A stretch of 64,000 nt of DNA from Solirubrobacter sp963724195 (GTDB lineage Bacteria > Actinomycetota > Thermoleophilia > Solirubrobacterales > Solirubrobacteraceae), in the NCBI GenBank assembly GCA_963724195.1, contig CAVRTQ010000010.1, forward strand, positions 186,001 through 250,000, read 5' to 3'. The notes beneath the pieces are model-generated. The model searched no databases. It saw nothing but the letters and a program-made list of their open reading frames with translations, and had not been told where the DNA came from. Position numbers and translations under genes: made by a program. Below are positions 17,439 to 26,214 of the stretch, one piece after another (position 1 is the first letter of the stretch; the number at the start of each line of letters is the position of its first letter).

Positions 17439-17839
17439 GCGCCACCGAGAACCCCATCCGCGACGAGATCTCCAAGGCGATCTCCGAGCACGAAGTCATC
17501 CTCTTCATGAAGGGCCGCCCGGAGCAGCCGATGTGCGGCTTCAGCGCCCGCACGGTCGCCGCCCTGGACGCGCTCGGCGCCTCCTACGCGGCCGTGGACA
17601 TCCTCCCGGATCCGCGCATCCGCCAGGAGCTGTCGTCGATCTCCAACTGGCCGACGATCCCCCAGCTGTTCGTCAACGGCGAGCTGGTCGGCGGCTGCGA
17701 CATCGTCACCGAGATGTACGAGACGGGCGAGCTGGCCACCACGCTCGGCATCGAGCCGAAGGCCGACGCGCCCGCGGAGGCCCCCGTGGCCTCGGAGCCG
17801 GGCGCCCCGCCCCTCCAGATCCGCAACGACCTCGCCTAG
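17435..17839 (+). CDS. Monothiol glutaredoxin, Grx4/CGFS family
   Basis: A 134-residue CGFS glutaredoxin that binds a [2Fe-2S] cluster, alone or with BolA, and passes it on. The active site is PMCGFSART. WPTIPQLFVNGELVGGCDIV is the cis-Pro loop and glutathione-binding GG motif. The last 25 residues are an Ala/Pro/Glu-rich tail. The GTG start at 17435 overlaps the bolA stop. Confidence 0.92.
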   Translation: MSATENPIRDEISKAISEHEVILFMKGRPEQPMCGFSARTVAALDALGASYAAVDILPDPRIRQELSSISNWPTIPQLFVNGELVGGCDIVTEMYETGELATTLGIEPKADAPAEAPVASEPGAPPLQIRNDLA

Positions 17840-17840
17840 G

Positions 17841-18602
17841 ACCGGCTGCTTCGCTGCCGCGACGGCCGCGCTCGCGGTCGTCGCCGGCGGCGGCAACGAG
17901 CAAGACGCGCGCCGGACCGAGCCCAAGCCGCTCGTCGCCAGCGCGGATCTGCCCGCGGCCACGCAGTACGCCCGGCAGCGCGCCGGCACGGTCGCGTGGG
18001 CCGTGGCCACCGAGGGCGGCCGGATTCGCGGCGCCAACCTGACCGTCCAGTTCCGCGCGGCGAGCATGGGCAAGGCGATGCTGCTGGTCGCCGTCCTGCG
18101 CCAAGCGGCCAAGCGCCCGCTGACCGCGGACGAGCACGAGCTGCTGCGGCCGATGATCACCGAGTCCGACAACGACGCGGCGCGCGAGGTCTACGCGCAG
18201 TACGGCGGCGACGCGGCCTTCCAGTCCGTGGCGCGCGCGGCGCGGATGACAGCACCTCACCCCGGTCGGCGCCCGTTCGAGGTCCGCATCACCGCCGCCG
18301 ACCAGGCGCGCCTGTTCCTGCGCATCGACAAGCTCGTCCCGCAGCGCCACCGCGCCTACGCGCGCGAGCTGCTCGGCGGGATCGTCAAGCCGCAGCGCTG
18401 GGGGATCGCCCCCGTCGCCGAGCGCCGCGGCTTCCACATCTTCTTCAAGGCCGGGTGGCGCAAGGGCATCACCCATCAGGCCGCGCTGCTGGAGCGGGAC
18501 GGCCGGCGGGTCGCGCTCGCGGTCCTCACCAGCGATGGACCGAGCGTGGCCTACGGCCAGGCCACACTCGGGGGAGTCGCCGCGCGCGTGCTGAGCCCAT
18601 GA
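17841..18602 (+). CDS. Serine hydrolase of the class A beta-lactamase-like fold (start unclear)
   Basis: The coding frame is open from 17841 and includes a likely signal segment (GCFAAATAALAVVAGGG), but I find no ATG, GTG or TTG upstream of it in this frame. The first possible start is the GTG at 18003, which would remove the signal. The motifs are SMGK (Ser-x-x-Lys), ESDND (SDN) and KAGW in place of KTG, as in beta-lactamase or PBP-like serine hydrolases. The missing start may reflect a sequence error near the glutaredoxin stop. ATGA overlap with the next gene. Confidence 0.65.
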   Translation, partial: TGCFAAATAALAVVAGGGNEQDARRTEPKPLVASADLPAATQYARQRAGTVAWAVATEGGRIRGANLTVQFRAASMGKAMLLVAVLRQAAKRPLTADEHELLRPMITESDNDAAREVYAQYGGDAAFQSVARAARMTAPHPGRRPFEVRITAADQARLFLRIDKLVPQRHRAYARELLGGIVKPQRWGIAPVAERRGFHIFFKAGWRKGITHQAALLERDGRRVALAVLTSDGPSVAYGQATLGGVAARVLSP

Positions 18603-19357
18603 CCCGGATCGCCGTCATCCACCATCTCCAGCAGCCGTTCCTGGGCAACGCCGCCGCGCCGCTCGGCGCGGTCGAGGAGCACTTCCGCGGCGCGCTCCCC
18701 GACCTGGACGGGCTCGATGGACTCGTCTCCTTCGGGGGCGAGCAGGACGCGTGGGACCCGGCGCTCGCGCCCGAGGTGGAGCTGATCGCCGAGGCCGTGG
18801 CGCGCGAGATCCCCTTCCTCGGCGTGTGTCTCGGCGCCCAGCTGCTCGCGCGCGCGACCGGCGGGGAGAACGTCCGGCTGGAGCGGCGGCTGGTCACGTG
18901 GCACCCGTTGACCGTGATCGCGGAGGATCCCGTCCTGGGCGCGATCCCGCCCAGGTCCCGCGCGTTGCATTGGAACCAGGACGGCTTCGAGCCGCCGCGT
19001 GGCGCCGTCGAGGTCTACGAACGGCCGGACGGCGGCCGCGCGGAGGGCTTCCGCGTCGGCGTCGGATCGCCCAGGGGGCGATCCTTACACGAGTCCGGCC
19101 GTCGCAGTCCGGGCTCGCAACGCCTCGCGGACTCTGGCCTTGCGTGGGGCGTCCAGTTTCATCCCGAGGTCGATTCCCAGGCGCTCGAGGGCTGGTACGC
19201 CGCCTGGCCCTACGCCTTGACCGAGGCGGGGACCACCGCGGAGGACGCCCGTGCCGCGGACGCCCTCCATCTCCCCGATCAAGCGGCGCTCTCGACCGCG
19301 ATCTTCGGAGCCTTCACGCGGGTGGTGCGGACGAACGCGCGCTCGGCCCAGGTCTGA
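18599..19357 (+). CDS. Class I glutamine amidotransferase (GMP-synthase-like) interrupted in frame by a repeat
   Basis: A 252-residue GATase1 domain protein. The nucleophile elbow is FLGVCLGAQLLA and the catalytic His/Glu is in WGVQFHPEV. Between RAEGFRVG and LAWGVQFHPEV, relatives have almost nothing. Here about 24 residues (SPRGRSLHESGRRSPGSQ onward) are encoded by the double-hairpin repeat at 19065-19134, and the frame stays open. The inserted loop sits just before the catalytic His, so activity may be affected. The substrate is unknown. Confidence 0.8.
   Translation: MTRIAVIHHLQQPFLGNAAAPLGAVEEHFRGALPDLDGLDGLVSFGGEQDAWDPALAPEVELIAEAVAREIPFLGVCLGAQLLARATGGENVRLERRLVTWHPLTVIAEDPVLGAIPPRSRALHWNQDGFEPPRGAVEVYERPDGGRAEGFRVGVGSPRGRSLHESGRRSPGSQRLADSGLAWGVQFHPEVDSQALEGWYAAWPYALTEAGTTAEDARAADALHLPDQAALSTAIFGAFTRVVRTNARSAQV
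19065..19134. repeat. Double-hairpin repeat, copy 2, inside a coding region
   Basis: Hairpin 1 is GATCGCCC-AGG-GGGCGATC at 19065-19083. Hairpin 2 has arms GAGTCCG (19091-19097) and CGGACTC (19128-19134), with an inner stem possible. Spacing matches copy 1 (15580-15650) exactly although the loop sequence differs. It is translated as part of the amidotransferase. Confidence 0.75.
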
Positions 19358-19375
19358 TCGTCCACTGCGCGCAAC

Positions 19376-19397
19376 AGAGGGACAGTCCCTCTTTAGG
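19376..19397. repeat. Palindromic repeat, TTTAG-flanked family, copy 3
   Basis: Perfect 8-bp arms AGAGGGAC and GTCCCTCT around one A (19376-19392), followed by TTAGGAAAC. It lies 18 bp after the amidotransferase stop and 32 bp before the methyltransferase start. A second small hairpin, CTTGCC-TCGAT-GGCAAG, follows at 19401-19417. Confidence 0.65.
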
Positions 19398-19428
19398 AAA
19401 CTTGCCTCGATGGCAAGGAGACTTGGCG

Positions 19429-20049
19429 ATGCGGAGAACGGCTCCTATCGTCGAGGCCGTGCCTGCTCCTGACGCCATCGCCTTCGTTCGTGCCGCCCTG
19501 CCACCCGCGCCCGCCCGGGTGCTCGAGATCGGGGCCGGGGACGGCGCGCTCGCCGCGGTGCTGCGCGGCGCCGGGTACGACGTGACCGCCATCGACCCGC
19601 GCGGGGAGGGCGACGTGCTGCCCGTGGCGCTGCTCGACCTCGCAGCGGAGCCGTTCGACGCCGCCGTGGCGATGACGTCGCTGCACCATGTCGAGCCGCT
19701 CACCGAGTCGCTCGAGCACCTCGCCGCGCTGCTGAGCCGGGGCGCACGGCTGGTCGTCGACGAGTACGACGTGGGAGCGCTCGACGAGCGCGCCGCCGCG
19801 TGGTGGCTCAACATCGCCGGCGAGGACCAGGACCCCGCGGAGCACGTGGCCCACATGCGCCACCACATCTATTCGGTCGCCCGCATCCGCACCGCGCTCG
19901 CGCCGTGGTTCGACGTCTCAGAGCCCGTGCCCGGCGCCTACCTGTACCGCCACAAGATCGGCTGGGAGCACCGCGCCGAGGAAGAGACGAAGATCGCCGC
20001 GGGCGAGATCCCGGCGACGGGGTCCCGCTTCATCGCGATCCGCCGGTGA
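19429..20049 (+). CDS. Class I SAM-dependent methyltransferase
   Basis: A 206-residue methyltransferase. Motif I is VLEIGAGDGALA near residue 32, with the acidic motif II at VTAIDPRG and a post-motif AMTSLHHVEPL. Ubiquinone/menaquinone-type small-molecule methyltransferases look like this, but the substrate cannot be predicted. An internal GTG at 19459 is an alternative start. The stop abuts the stop of the convergent PRC-barrel gene. Confidence 0.8.
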   Translation: MRRTAPIVEAVPAPDAIAFVRAALPPAPARVLEIGAGDGALAAVLRGAGYDVTAIDPRGEGDVLPVALLDLAAEPFDAAVAMTSLHHVEPLTESLEHLAALLSRGARLVVDEYDVGALDERAAAWWLNIAGEDQDPAEHVAHMRHHIYSVARIRTALAPWFDVSEPVPGAYLYRHKIGWEHRAEEETKIAAGEIPATGSRFIAIRR

Positions 20050-20403
20050 CTACCGCTTGGCGAGGCGGCGGGCGCCCTCGCCCGCCGGCGTGTAGTCCAT
20101 CGAGTAGTGCTCGTAGGTCTTGGCCTCGTCGTCGAGCGTGAGCTCGGTGCCGGTGTCGTAGCTCGGCGCCTTCTTGAACACGGCCTTGCGCCGGTCCACG
20201 CGCACGTAGTCACGGCCCACGCTGGCCCGCAGCAGCGGCACGAGCGTCAAGGACTTGGAGACGAGCCCGGTCTTGACCGCGCCGAACACCGGCTCGTCGG
20301 TCTCGCCGTCGAAGTAGATCTCCTCGAGCTTGCCGAGCTTCTCGCCGTTGGGATCGACGACCTCCTGTCCGCGCCAGTCCGTGATGTTCTCGACCGGGAT
20401 CAT
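20050..20403 (-). CDS. PRC-barrel domain protein
   Basis: A 117-residue protein with an N-terminal PRC barrel (DWRGQEVVDPNGEKLGKLEEIYFDGETDEPVFGAVKTG), a small beta-barrel found in photosynthetic reaction centre H subunits, RimM and many actinobacterial stress proteins. The second half (YDTGTELTLDDEAKTYEHYSM) is a conserved extension of this subgroup. No enzymatic role is expected. Confidence 0.88.
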   Translation of the reverse strand: MIPVENITDWRGQEVVDPNGEKLGKLEEIYFDGETDEPVFGAVKTGLVSKSLTLVPLLRASVGRDYVRVDRRKAVFKKAPSYDTGTELTLDDEAKTYEHYSMDYTPAGEGARRLAKR

Positions 20404-20430
20404 GGGGCGTGACCTACCCAGCGTCGGCGC

Positions 20431-21285
20431 TCACAAGTCCCGGCGCTGGAACGCCCACACCGCGACGGCGGCGATCGCGGCGAGATAGACCACCGTGTAC
20501 GGCCACAGCAGGCGGCCGAACTCCTGCGCGCCGCCGAACGGACCGAGGTCGATCGCGAAGCGGTTGAACCCGATCGTGTCGGCCGTGATCTCGCTGAGCG
20601 CCGTCTGGTAGAGCGCCTCGAACGGCAGGATCCACGACGCGATCCGCGACACGTCCTCGAGCGTGTCCGAGTTCAGCGCCTCGCCGATCTGGCCCAGCAG
20701 GCCCGCGGTCAGGCCGGCGCCGAAGAGCATGAAGATCGCGATGCCGTTCGCGGTGCTGGAGAGCAGGACCGAGCCGCCGAGCGCGAGCGCCGCGATCACC
20801 GCCACCGCGATCGCCATCTCCAGCGCGGGCACGATGGTCCGGTCCGGCCACCAGTCGATGAAGCCGTTGGTGATGATCACCGACGCGATGAACACGAACA
20901 GCGTGTAGAGCACGCACACGCCCGCCGCGGCCACGTAGCGCCCGGCGAGCAGCGTCCCGCGCCCGAGCGGGCGCACGATCATCGGCTGCAGCAACCCGCG
21001 CTCGGCGTCGCCGCGCACGGCGTTCAAGGTCAAGAAGACGGCGAGGATCGCGCCCAGGAACAGCGTCGCGAACATCGACAGGCCGAGCAGCGTCGCGCCC
21101 GCGACGATCTCGCCGTCGACGCCCTGGGCGCCGGGGCCGAACTCGTCCACCTCGCGGGAGACGCGCCAGACGCCGAGGCCGTACAACGCCAGGAACGCGA
21201 CCGTCAGCAGCGCGACCACGACGAACACGCGGCGGCGCACCGACTCCCGCAGGGCGAACCCCGCGACGATCCCGACGCCCCTCAT
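20431..21285 (-). CDS. ABC-2 type transporter permease
   Basis: A 284-residue inner-membrane subunit with six hydrophobic segments and an N-terminal ALRESVRRRVFVVV amphipathic start typical of the ABC-2/NatB-type permeases. Its start overlaps the stop of the ATPase gene as ATGA, so the two encode one exporter. The cargo is unknown. Confidence 0.87.
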   Translation of the reverse strand: MRGVGIVAGFALRESVRRRVFVVVALLTVAFLALYGLGVWRVSREVDEFGPGAQGVDGEIVAGATLLGLSMFATLFLGAILAVFLTLNAVRGDAERGLLQPMIVRPLGRGTLLAGRYVAAAGVCVLYTLFVFIASVIITNGFIDWWPDRTIVPALEMAIAVAVIAALALGGSVLLSSTANGIAIFMLFGAGLTAGLLGQIGEALNSDTLEDVSRIASWILPFEALYQTALSEITADTIGFNRFAIDLGPFGGAQEFGRLLWPYTVVYLAAIAAVAVWAFQRRDL

Positions 21286-22127
21286 CGTCCGCCGACCAGC
21301 TCGAGGTACACGTCTTCGAGCGAGGAGCGCAGGACGCGGATCTCGTACACGTCGTCGCCCTCGGCGACCAGCTCGCGCACGATCCGCGGCAGGTCCTCGC
21401 GCGTGGCCTGCGCGAACAGCCGCACGCCGCGCCCGGTCGTGACCTCCACCCCGCCCGCGTGCGAGAGCTCCGCCGGCGTGCCCGCCGCGACCACCTCGCC
21501 GCGCGCGATCATGATCACGCGGTCGCACACGAGCTCCACCTCACTCAGCAGGTGCGAGTTCAGCAGCACCGCGACGCCGCGGCTGCGCAGGGTCTCGAGC
21601 AGCTCGCGGACCGTGCGCCGGCCGGCCGGGTCGAGCGCGCTCGTCGGCTCGTCCAGCATCAGCAGCCTCGGGTCGCCGAGCATCGCCTGCGCGATCCCGA
21701 GCCGCTGCTGCATGCCCTTCGACATCTGCCCGACGCGCCGGTCCGGCACCTCGCCGAGCCCGACGAGCTCGAGCAGCTCACGCCGCTCGGTCGCCCCGCC
21801 GCGTGAGCCGTTGAGCTTCTGATGCAGCTGCAGGAGCTCGTCCGCGCTGAGCCAGTCCGGGAACCGGAACAGCTCGGCCAGGTAGCCGAGCTTGCGGTTG
21901 GCGGCGTTGGAGCCGGCGGGTTCGCCGACCACCTGCGCCGTCCCGCTCGTCTGCATGACGAGCCCGCACGCGATCTTCACGAGCGTCGACTTGCCGGCGC
22001 CGTTCGGGCCGAGCAGTCCGACGAGCTCGCCTTCGCCGACGGTGAGGTCGACGCCTTTGAGCGCCTCGTTCGCGCCGTAGCGCTTGCGCAGTTCATGGAT
22101 AGCGAGTGCTTCGGCCACGGCCGCCAT
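21282..22127 (-). CDS. ABC transporter ATP-binding protein
   Basis: A 281-residue ATPase. Walker A is GPNGAGKST, the signature is QMSKGMQQRLGIAQA, Walker B is LLMLDEPTSALDP and the switch His is in LNSHLLSEVE. The C-terminal 70 residues form the regulatory region common to CcmA/NatA-like exporters. It pairs with the downstream ABC-2 permease. Confidence 0.93.
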   Translation of the reverse strand: MAAVAEALAIHELRKRYGANEALKGVDLTVGEGELVGLLGPNGAGKSTLVKIACGLVMQTSGTAQVVGEPAGSNAANRKLGYLAELFRFPDWLSADELLQLHQKLNGSRGGATERRELLELVGLGEVPDRRVGQMSKGMQQRLGIAQAMLGDPRLLMLDEPTSALDPAGRRTVRELLETLRSRGVAVLLNSHLLSEVELVCDRVIMIARGEVVAAGTPAELSHAGGVEVTTGRGVRLFAQATREDLPRIVRELVAEGDDVYEIRVLRSSLEDVYLELVGGR

Positions 22128-22144
22128 CCTGCCCGATCAGGCGG

Positions 22145-23372
22145 TCATTCCGGCGATCTGCACGAAATCTCCTCGATCCGTGCACACAGGAAGCCCCGTT
22201 CGACCGGCGAGTCCGTGAGCGCGAGCGCGGCTTCGTAGGCGGCGATCGCCTCCTCGCCGCCGGTCCAGGCGCCGCAGCAGGTCGGCCCGGGCGGCGTGGA
22301 AGAGGTGGTAGCCGTCCAGGTCGCGGATCCGCGTCAACTCGACCAGGCCGGCTTCCGGCCCGTCACGCTCGGCGATCGCCACGGCGCGGTTCAGGGCCAC
22401 GATCGGCGTCGGCGAGACGGCCCACAGCTCGTCGTAGAGCTGTGCGATCCGCGTCCAGTCCGAGCCACGCGCGTGCTCGACGGCGATCGAGGCCTGGATG
22501 AGGTGCACGCCGATCCGGCCGAGCTGCCAGCCGCGCGCGACGAGCTGCTCGCCCTCGGCGATCTGCCCGCGGTCCCACAGCGAGCGGTCCTGGTCGGCGA
22601 GCAACACCAGGCGCCCGGCGGCGTCCACCCGCGCGGCCCGGCGCGAGTCGGTCAGGAGCATCAGCGCGAGCAGGCCGATCGCCTCGCCCTCGTCCGGCAT
22701 GAGCGCCACGAGCAGCCGGGCGAGCCGGATCGCCTCGGCGCACAGCGACGCGCGCACGGGCGGGCCGTAGCCCGCGTTGAAGATCAGGTAGAGCGTCGCC
22801 AGCACGCTGCGCAGGCGGTCGGGCAGGTCGGCGTCGCGCGGGACCTCGTACTTGATGCCCGCGCTCGCGATCTTGCGCTTGGCGCGGGTGATGCGCTGCG
22901 CCATCGCGGGCTCGGCCACGAGGAACGCGCGCGCCACCTCGGCGGTGGTGAGCCCACCCAGCGCGCGCAGCGTCAGCGCCACGCGCGCCTCGGGCGCCAG
23001 CGCGGGATGGCAGACGGTGAAGATCAGCCGCAGCCGGTCGTCGACGATCGGGCTCACGGGCGTGTCGTCCTCAGCCTCGGCGTCGCCGACGGTGCGCAGC
23101 TCGGCCTCCAGAGCGGCGCGCCGCCCGGACCAGCGCTGCTCCGTGCGGATCCGGTCCAGCGCGCGGTTGCGCGCCGCGGTGACGATCCATCCCGCCGGGT
23201 TGTCCGGCAGCCCGTCCTGTGGCCAGCGCTCCAGAGCCACCAGGAACGCGTCCTGCACCGCCTCCTCGGCCCGGTCGAGATCGCCGAGGACACGCGCGAG
23301 GATCGCGACCGCTTGTCCCGACTCACGCCGGAACAGGCGGTCGACGATCGCGGACTGTGGTCCGCCGGTCAG
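22145..23372 (-). CDS. ECF RNA polymerase sigma factor with C-terminal DUF6596/TPR-like extension (ECF42-type), frameshifted
   Basis: Residues 1-170 are sigma2/sigma4 domains (RAEEAVQDAFLVALERWP, GWIVTAARNRALDRIR, LGGLTTAEVARAFLV). The rest is the large C-terminal extension with YLIFNAGYG and ALNRAVAIAERDGPEAGL, typical of ECF42. As is usual for this group, a DGPF/YCII gene lies directly upstream. The C-terminus breaks near 22262; restoring CG gives LDRRGEEAIAAYEAALAL and a stop at 22145. No ATG, GTG or TTG exists at the expected start: similarity begins at a CTG overlapping the upstream stop (CTGA). Confidence 0.82.
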
Positions 23373-23725
23373 CCTTCCATGCTTTCGAAGTCGATGATCG
23401 GGCGGACCTCGACGCCGCCGAACTGCGCTTCCGGGATCTGCGCCGCGATGTTCAGCGCCGCGTCGAGGTCGGCGGCCTCGATCACGTAGTAGCCGCCGAG
23501 TTGCTCCTTCGTCTCCGCGAACGGCCCGTCCGTCAGCATCCGCTCGCCGTCGCGCACGCGCACGGTGGTCGCGGCGGCGGTCGGCTCGAGCGCCTCGCCG
23601 CCCACGAGCGCTTCGCCGGCCGCTGCGCTGAAGGCGTTGTGGGCCTCCATGGACTTGGCCATCTCCTCCTGCGTGGCGTTGACCCAGCGGGTCTCGTCGG
23701 CGTAGATCAAGGCAAGGAACTTCAT
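23369..23725 (-). CDS. DGPF/YCII-related domain protein (ECF42 partner)
   Basis: A 118-residue YCII-like protein. It opens MKFLALIYADE, contains LTDGPFAETKEQLGGYYVIEA (the DGPF box) and ends in a ferredoxin-like beta strand. In many actinobacteria and proteobacteria it is co-encoded with ECF42 sigma factors, and it may sense or process a small molecule. The stop overlaps the sigma gene at CTGA. Confidence 0.9.
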   Translation of the reverse strand: MKFLALIYADETRWVNATQEEMAKSMEAHNAFSAAAGEALVGGEALEPTAAATTVRVRDGERMLTDGPFAETKEQLGGYYVIEAADLDAALNIAAQIPEAQFGGVEVRPIIDFESMEG

Positions 23726-23842
23726 CGTTGGTGCCCTCCGGTAGGTCGCTTGTCGACCCTATGACGTCCCGCGTTCCCGCGTTCGACATTCCTGGCGCGC
23801 AAACGCTCGCTCGATCACGGCACCGGCTAGGGTTGACCCGCG

Positions 23843-24715
23843 ATGTCCAGGATTGCAGTGGTCACAGACACCACGCAGTACCTCCCCGCGGAGGTGATCG
23901 AACGTCACGGGATCCACTTGGTGTCCCTCTACGTCAACTGGGACGGCCGGACCGATCGCGAGATCGACCTGCCGGACTACGACGGCTACTACGACTTCCT
24001 CAAGAGCGCGGGTGAGCTGCCGACCACGTCGCAGCCGTCGCTCGGGGACTTCCTCGCCGTCTACGAACCGCTGATCGAAGCCGGCGACCAGGTGCTCTCC
24101 ATCCACCTGAGCGGCGACATCTCCGGCACGGTCCGGGCCGCGGAGCAGGCGCGCGAGCTGCTGATCGAGCGCGGGATGCCGGCGGAGCAGATGGTGGTGC
24201 TGGACTCGCGCACGGGCAGCGCGGGGCACGGCTTCATGTCCGTCGCCGCCGCCAACGCCGTCGAGCGCGGGGCCGACCTCGCGGGCGCGCTGGCCGCCGC
24301 CGACAAGCTGCGCGAGGACCTGCAGATCCTCGTCATGGTCGACACGCTGGAATACCTGCGCCGTGGCGGGCGGATCGGCGCGGCGTCCGCGTGGATCGGC
24401 GCGACGCTGAAGGTCAAGCCCATCCTCACGATCGAGGGGGAGATGCGGCCCGTCGAGCGCGTGCGGACCGCGGGCCGCGCCTTCGAGCGCCTCGTCGCCC
24501 ACCTCGAGCAGCGGCACGAGAACGGCTGCGACGCGTTCGCGATCCAGCACGTTCAGGCCGCCGCCGACGCCGAGCGGCTCGCCGAGCGCGGCCGCGAGAT
24601 CTACGGCCGCGACCCGGAGATGGTCTCGGAGCTCGGCCCGGTCGTCGGCACCCACATCGGCCCGGGCGTCCTCGGCGTCGCCGGCCTGCGAACGGAACTG
24701 TTGGGCCCGATGTAA
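23843..24715 (+). CDS. DegV family fatty-acid-binding protein
   Basis: A 290-residue DegV/FakB-type protein. These bind a fatty acid and present it to the FakA kinase for phospholipid synthesis. The N-terminus IAVVTDTTQYLPAEV, the central TTSQPSLGDF and LSGDISGT, and the C-terminal HIGPGVLGVAG are conserved. No fakA is nearby. It is followed by a 49-bp gap and the AI-2E-type permease. Confidence 0.9.
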   Translation: MSRIAVVTDTTQYLPAEVIERHGIHLVSLYVNWDGRTDREIDLPDYDGYYDFLKSAGELPTTSQPSLGDFLAVYEPLIEAGDQVLSIHLSGDISGTVRAAEQARELLIERGMPAEQMVVLDSRTGSAGHGFMSVAAANAVERGADLAGALAAADKLREDLQILVMVDTLEYLRRGGRIGAASAWIGATLKVKPILTIEGEMRPVERVRTAGRAFERLVAHLEQRHENGCDAFAIQHVQAAADAERLAERGREIYGRDPEMVSELGPVVGTHIGPGVLGVAGLRTELLGPM

Positions 24716-24764
24716 TTCGAAGCAGCGCAGCCCCTCCGCCCCACCCCGATCATCCGACCTCGAC

Positions 24765-25967
24765 TTGAAGGAGTTTCGGCCGCGGGCTGGAAAGTCCGCG
24801 GCGGTGGGCGTCCCGCTCGATCCTCCGAAGCGCCGCGAAGAGCCGCCGCTCGTGCGCGTGGTGCCCTTCCTGTCGCTGCAGGTGATCGTCCGCACGCTGT
24901 TCATCGCGGTCGTCTTCGCGCTCTCGCTGTACCTCATCTTCCTGCTGCGCAAGCCGATCAGCTGGGTGCTGATCGCGGTGTTCCTCGCGGTCGCGCTGTC
25001 GGGCCCGGTGAACGTGCTCAGCCAGTGGATGAAACGTGGCTTCGCGATCACGATCGTCTACCTCGGGCTGCTGCTGATCCCGATCGGGATCGGGATCATC
25101 ATCGTCCCGCCGCTCGTGACCCAGGGCAACAACCTCATCCAGGACCTCCCGCAGTACGCGCAGGAGGCGCAGGACTTCGTCGAAGGCAACTCACGCCTGC
25201 GCAGCCTGGAGGAGGACTACAACATCACCGAGAAGCTGCAGACGGAAGCCGAGAAGCTCCCGGCGCGCATCGGGGATGCCGCGAACGTGCTCGGCGACAT
25301 CGGCCTCGGCGTCGTCAACTCGCTGTTCGCGCTGTTCACGATCCTCATCATGACCGCGTTCCTGCTCGGCAGCGGGCGCAACTGGATCCAACGCGCGATC
25401 GACCTCCAGCCGGCGGCGCGGGCCGTCCGCATGCGCACGGCGCTCGAGCACATGGGCAAGGCCGTCGGCGCCTACGTCGGCGGCGTGATCGCGCAGGCCA
25501 CGGTGGCCGCCGTCTCGGCCTACATCGTCCTGATCATCCTCGACGTGCCGTTCGCGGCCGCGCTCGCGATCATCATCTTCTTCGCGGATCTCGTGCCGTT
25601 GATCGGCGCGACGATCGGCGCGGTCATCGTCGGTGTCGTCACCGTGTTCGCGGACTTCCCGACGGCCACGATCGTGTGGGCGATCTACTCGATCATCTAT
25701 CAGCAGGTCGAGAACACGCTGATCCAGCCGCAGATCCAGAAGCGCGCGGTCAACGTGCACCCGTTCATGGTGCTGGTCGCCGTGCTCTTCGGCTCGACCC
25801 TGTTGGGCGTGCTCGGCGCGCTGGTCGCGATCCCCGTCGCCGCCTCGCTGCAGATCGCCCTGCGCGAGTGGTGGGACTGGCGGCACGACCAGAACATGGC
25901 GGAGCTCACCGCCGGCGCGGTCAAACCCGAGGACATCCCACCGCCCCCGAAGCCCGCGCCGGCGTAA
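24765..25967 (+). CDS. AI-2E family transporter
   Basis: A 400-residue membrane protein of the TqsA/PerM/YdiK superfamily. Eight membrane segments are visible, with a large loop (about 120-185) between helices 3 and 4 and the conserved PLIGATIGAV and QQVENTLIQPQIQKRAV motifs in the second half. Members export autoinducer-2 or act as Na+/H+ antiporters, so the substrate is open. The start is probably the TTG at 24765; the GTG at 24804 is an alternative. Confidence 0.85.
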   Translation: MKEFRPRAGKSAAVGVPLDPPKRREEPPLVRVVPFLSLQVIVRTLFIAVVFALSLYLIFLLRKPISWVLIAVFLAVALSGPVNVLSQWMKRGFAITIVYLGLLLIPIGIGIIIVPPLVTQGNNLIQDLPQYAQEAQDFVEGNSRLRSLEEDYNITEKLQTEAEKLPARIGDAANVLGDIGLGVVNSLFALFTILIMTAFLLGSGRNWIQRAIDLQPAARAVRMRTALEHMGKAVGAYVGGVIAQATVAAVSAYIVLIILDVPFAAALAIIIFFADLVPLIGATIGAVIVGVVTVFADFPTATIVWAIYSIIYQQVENTLIQPQIQKRAVNVHPFMVLVAVLFGSTLLGVLGALVAIPVAASLQIALREWWDWRHDQNMAELTAGAVKPEDIPPPPKPAPA

Positions 25968-25971
25968 GCGC

Positions 25972-26214
25972 TCAGTAACGCCTCGAGGAACGGCGGCCGG
26001 TCAACAGGCCGGTCATGGCGGCGATCCCACCGCCGAGGACGAAGCCCGTGACGGCCGCGCCGATGATCACTTCACGCTTGTGCGCGCGCAGCTGGGACCT
26101 CCAGTCCGTGGCCTTGACGATCTCGCCGCGGAGGTTCTCCACCGCGAGACCGAGGTCGGCCCGGTTGGCCTCGACCGAGCGCCGGATCTCCTCCGGCGAA
26201 CGCTGCGCGCTCAT
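25972..26214 (-). CDS. DUF3618 family small membrane protein
   Basis: An 80-residue protein beginning RSPEEIRRSVEANRADLGLAVENLRGEI, the DUF3618 signature helix, followed by one membrane helix (IIGAAVTGFVLGGGIAAMTGLL). It is the last gene of a four-gene operon of small membrane proteins, with an ATGA overlap to the holin-like gene upstream. The function of the family is not known. Confidence 0.85.
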   Translation of the reverse strand: MSAQRSPEEIRRSVEANRADLGLAVENLRGEIVKATDWRSQLRAHKREVIIGAAVTGFVLGGGIAAMTGLLTGRRSSRRY

